Positions 63,908 to 64,000 of a DNA stretch of 64,000 nucleotides are shown piece by piece; within the stretch, counting starts at the first letter, position 1, and every line of letters starts with the position of its first letter. Source of the stretch: Ruegeria sp. YS9 (GTDB taxonomy: Bacteria > Pseudomonadota > Alphaproteobacteria > Rhodobacterales > Rhodobacteraceae); NCBI RefSeq assembly GCF_024628725.1, contig NZ_CP102409.1, positions 67,501 to 131,500 on the forward strand, in the 5' to 3' direction. The position numbers and the translations under genes were made by a program. The notes beneath the pieces are model-generated. The model ran no database searches, was not told where the DNA came from, and saw nothing but the letters and a program-made list of their open reading frames with translations.

Positions 63908-64000
63908 GGGCGGGCTCCTGTCTGACAATCGCGCCGCTTATAGGAAGCCGGGCGGCGCAAGGCAACCTAAGGTTCCGTACCCTCAGGCAGTTTTTCGCAG
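63908..64000. other. Upstream region of pyrB at the window edge
   Basis: 93 bp that should hold the pyrB promoter. No gene can be supported from this fragment. Confidence 0.3.

Overview
The window looks like a chromosomal segment of a marine Roseobacter-group alphaproteobacterium (Rhodobacteraceae; a Ruegeria-like genus is plausible but not provable from here). The basis is an rRNA operon tail with 23S, 5S and tRNA-fMet, high-GC coding sequence, a DddQ-type DMSP lyase, COQ9 and UbiA ubiquinone genes, a YfcG-like glutathione transferase, a plant-type glutamate-cysteine ligase, and many 4-bp start/stop overlaps.

Layout. 1-2919: 3' part of 23S rRNA, 5S rRNA, tRNA-fMet, a small secreted protein gene and tRNA-Ser(GCT). 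3184-9543: the most unusual accessory block. It holds a vanadium-haloperoxidase-like protein with a substituted active site, an unrecognised 462-residue partner, a stand-alone YcaO protein, a 103-residue peptide with a nitrile-hydratase-like leader and a Cys/Gly-rich tail (a candidate RiPP precursor), and a winged-helix/TPR activator of the SARP type. 9551-21477: two divergent operons around an RpiR regulator. The minus operon has RpiR, a Rieske oxygenase, an Asp/Glu-racemase/arylmalonate decarboxylase relative, a sulfotransferase and a carboxymuconolactone-decarboxylase-family protein. The plus operon has a dimethylglycine/sarcosine dehydrogenase-like flavoprotein, an MDR oxidoreductase, DddQ, a crippled enolase, two intact enolase-superfamily enzymes and a class III aminotransferase. 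This reads as catabolism of methylated onium osmolytes (betaines and DMSP).

21700-42680 is mainly housekeeping: haem synthesis (hemC, hemE divergent), a CoA transferase, an ABC export pair, an S49 peptidase, a Ca/Na antiporter, uvrC, a DMT transporter, pgsA, moaD-moaE, a methionine/cysteine PLP-enzyme remnant, an OmpA protein, ubiA, rsmE, gshA and pheS. pheS and pheT (44266-46662) are separated by an AT-richer orphan gene, a 20-bp perfect inverted repeat and an esterase gene.

46700-64000: YtoQ, a glutathione transferase, MscS, alanine dehydrogenase with a divergent Lrp regulator, a CPBP-like membrane protein, PPK2, a CAP-domain protein with a duplicated acidic linker, rpsU, COQ9, two quinone oxidoreductases, a DUF2189 protein, an outer-membrane barrel, a YHS protein, plsY, and a pyrB - three small membrane genes - pyrC-like operon whose dihydroorotase homologue lacks the HxH zinc motif.

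The best candidate for something undescribed is 3184-9543. The sequence supports a YcaO-modified peptide pathway with its own regulator. The link to the haloperoxidase-like pair rests on adjacency only. All product calls are from reading motifs; no database search was run.
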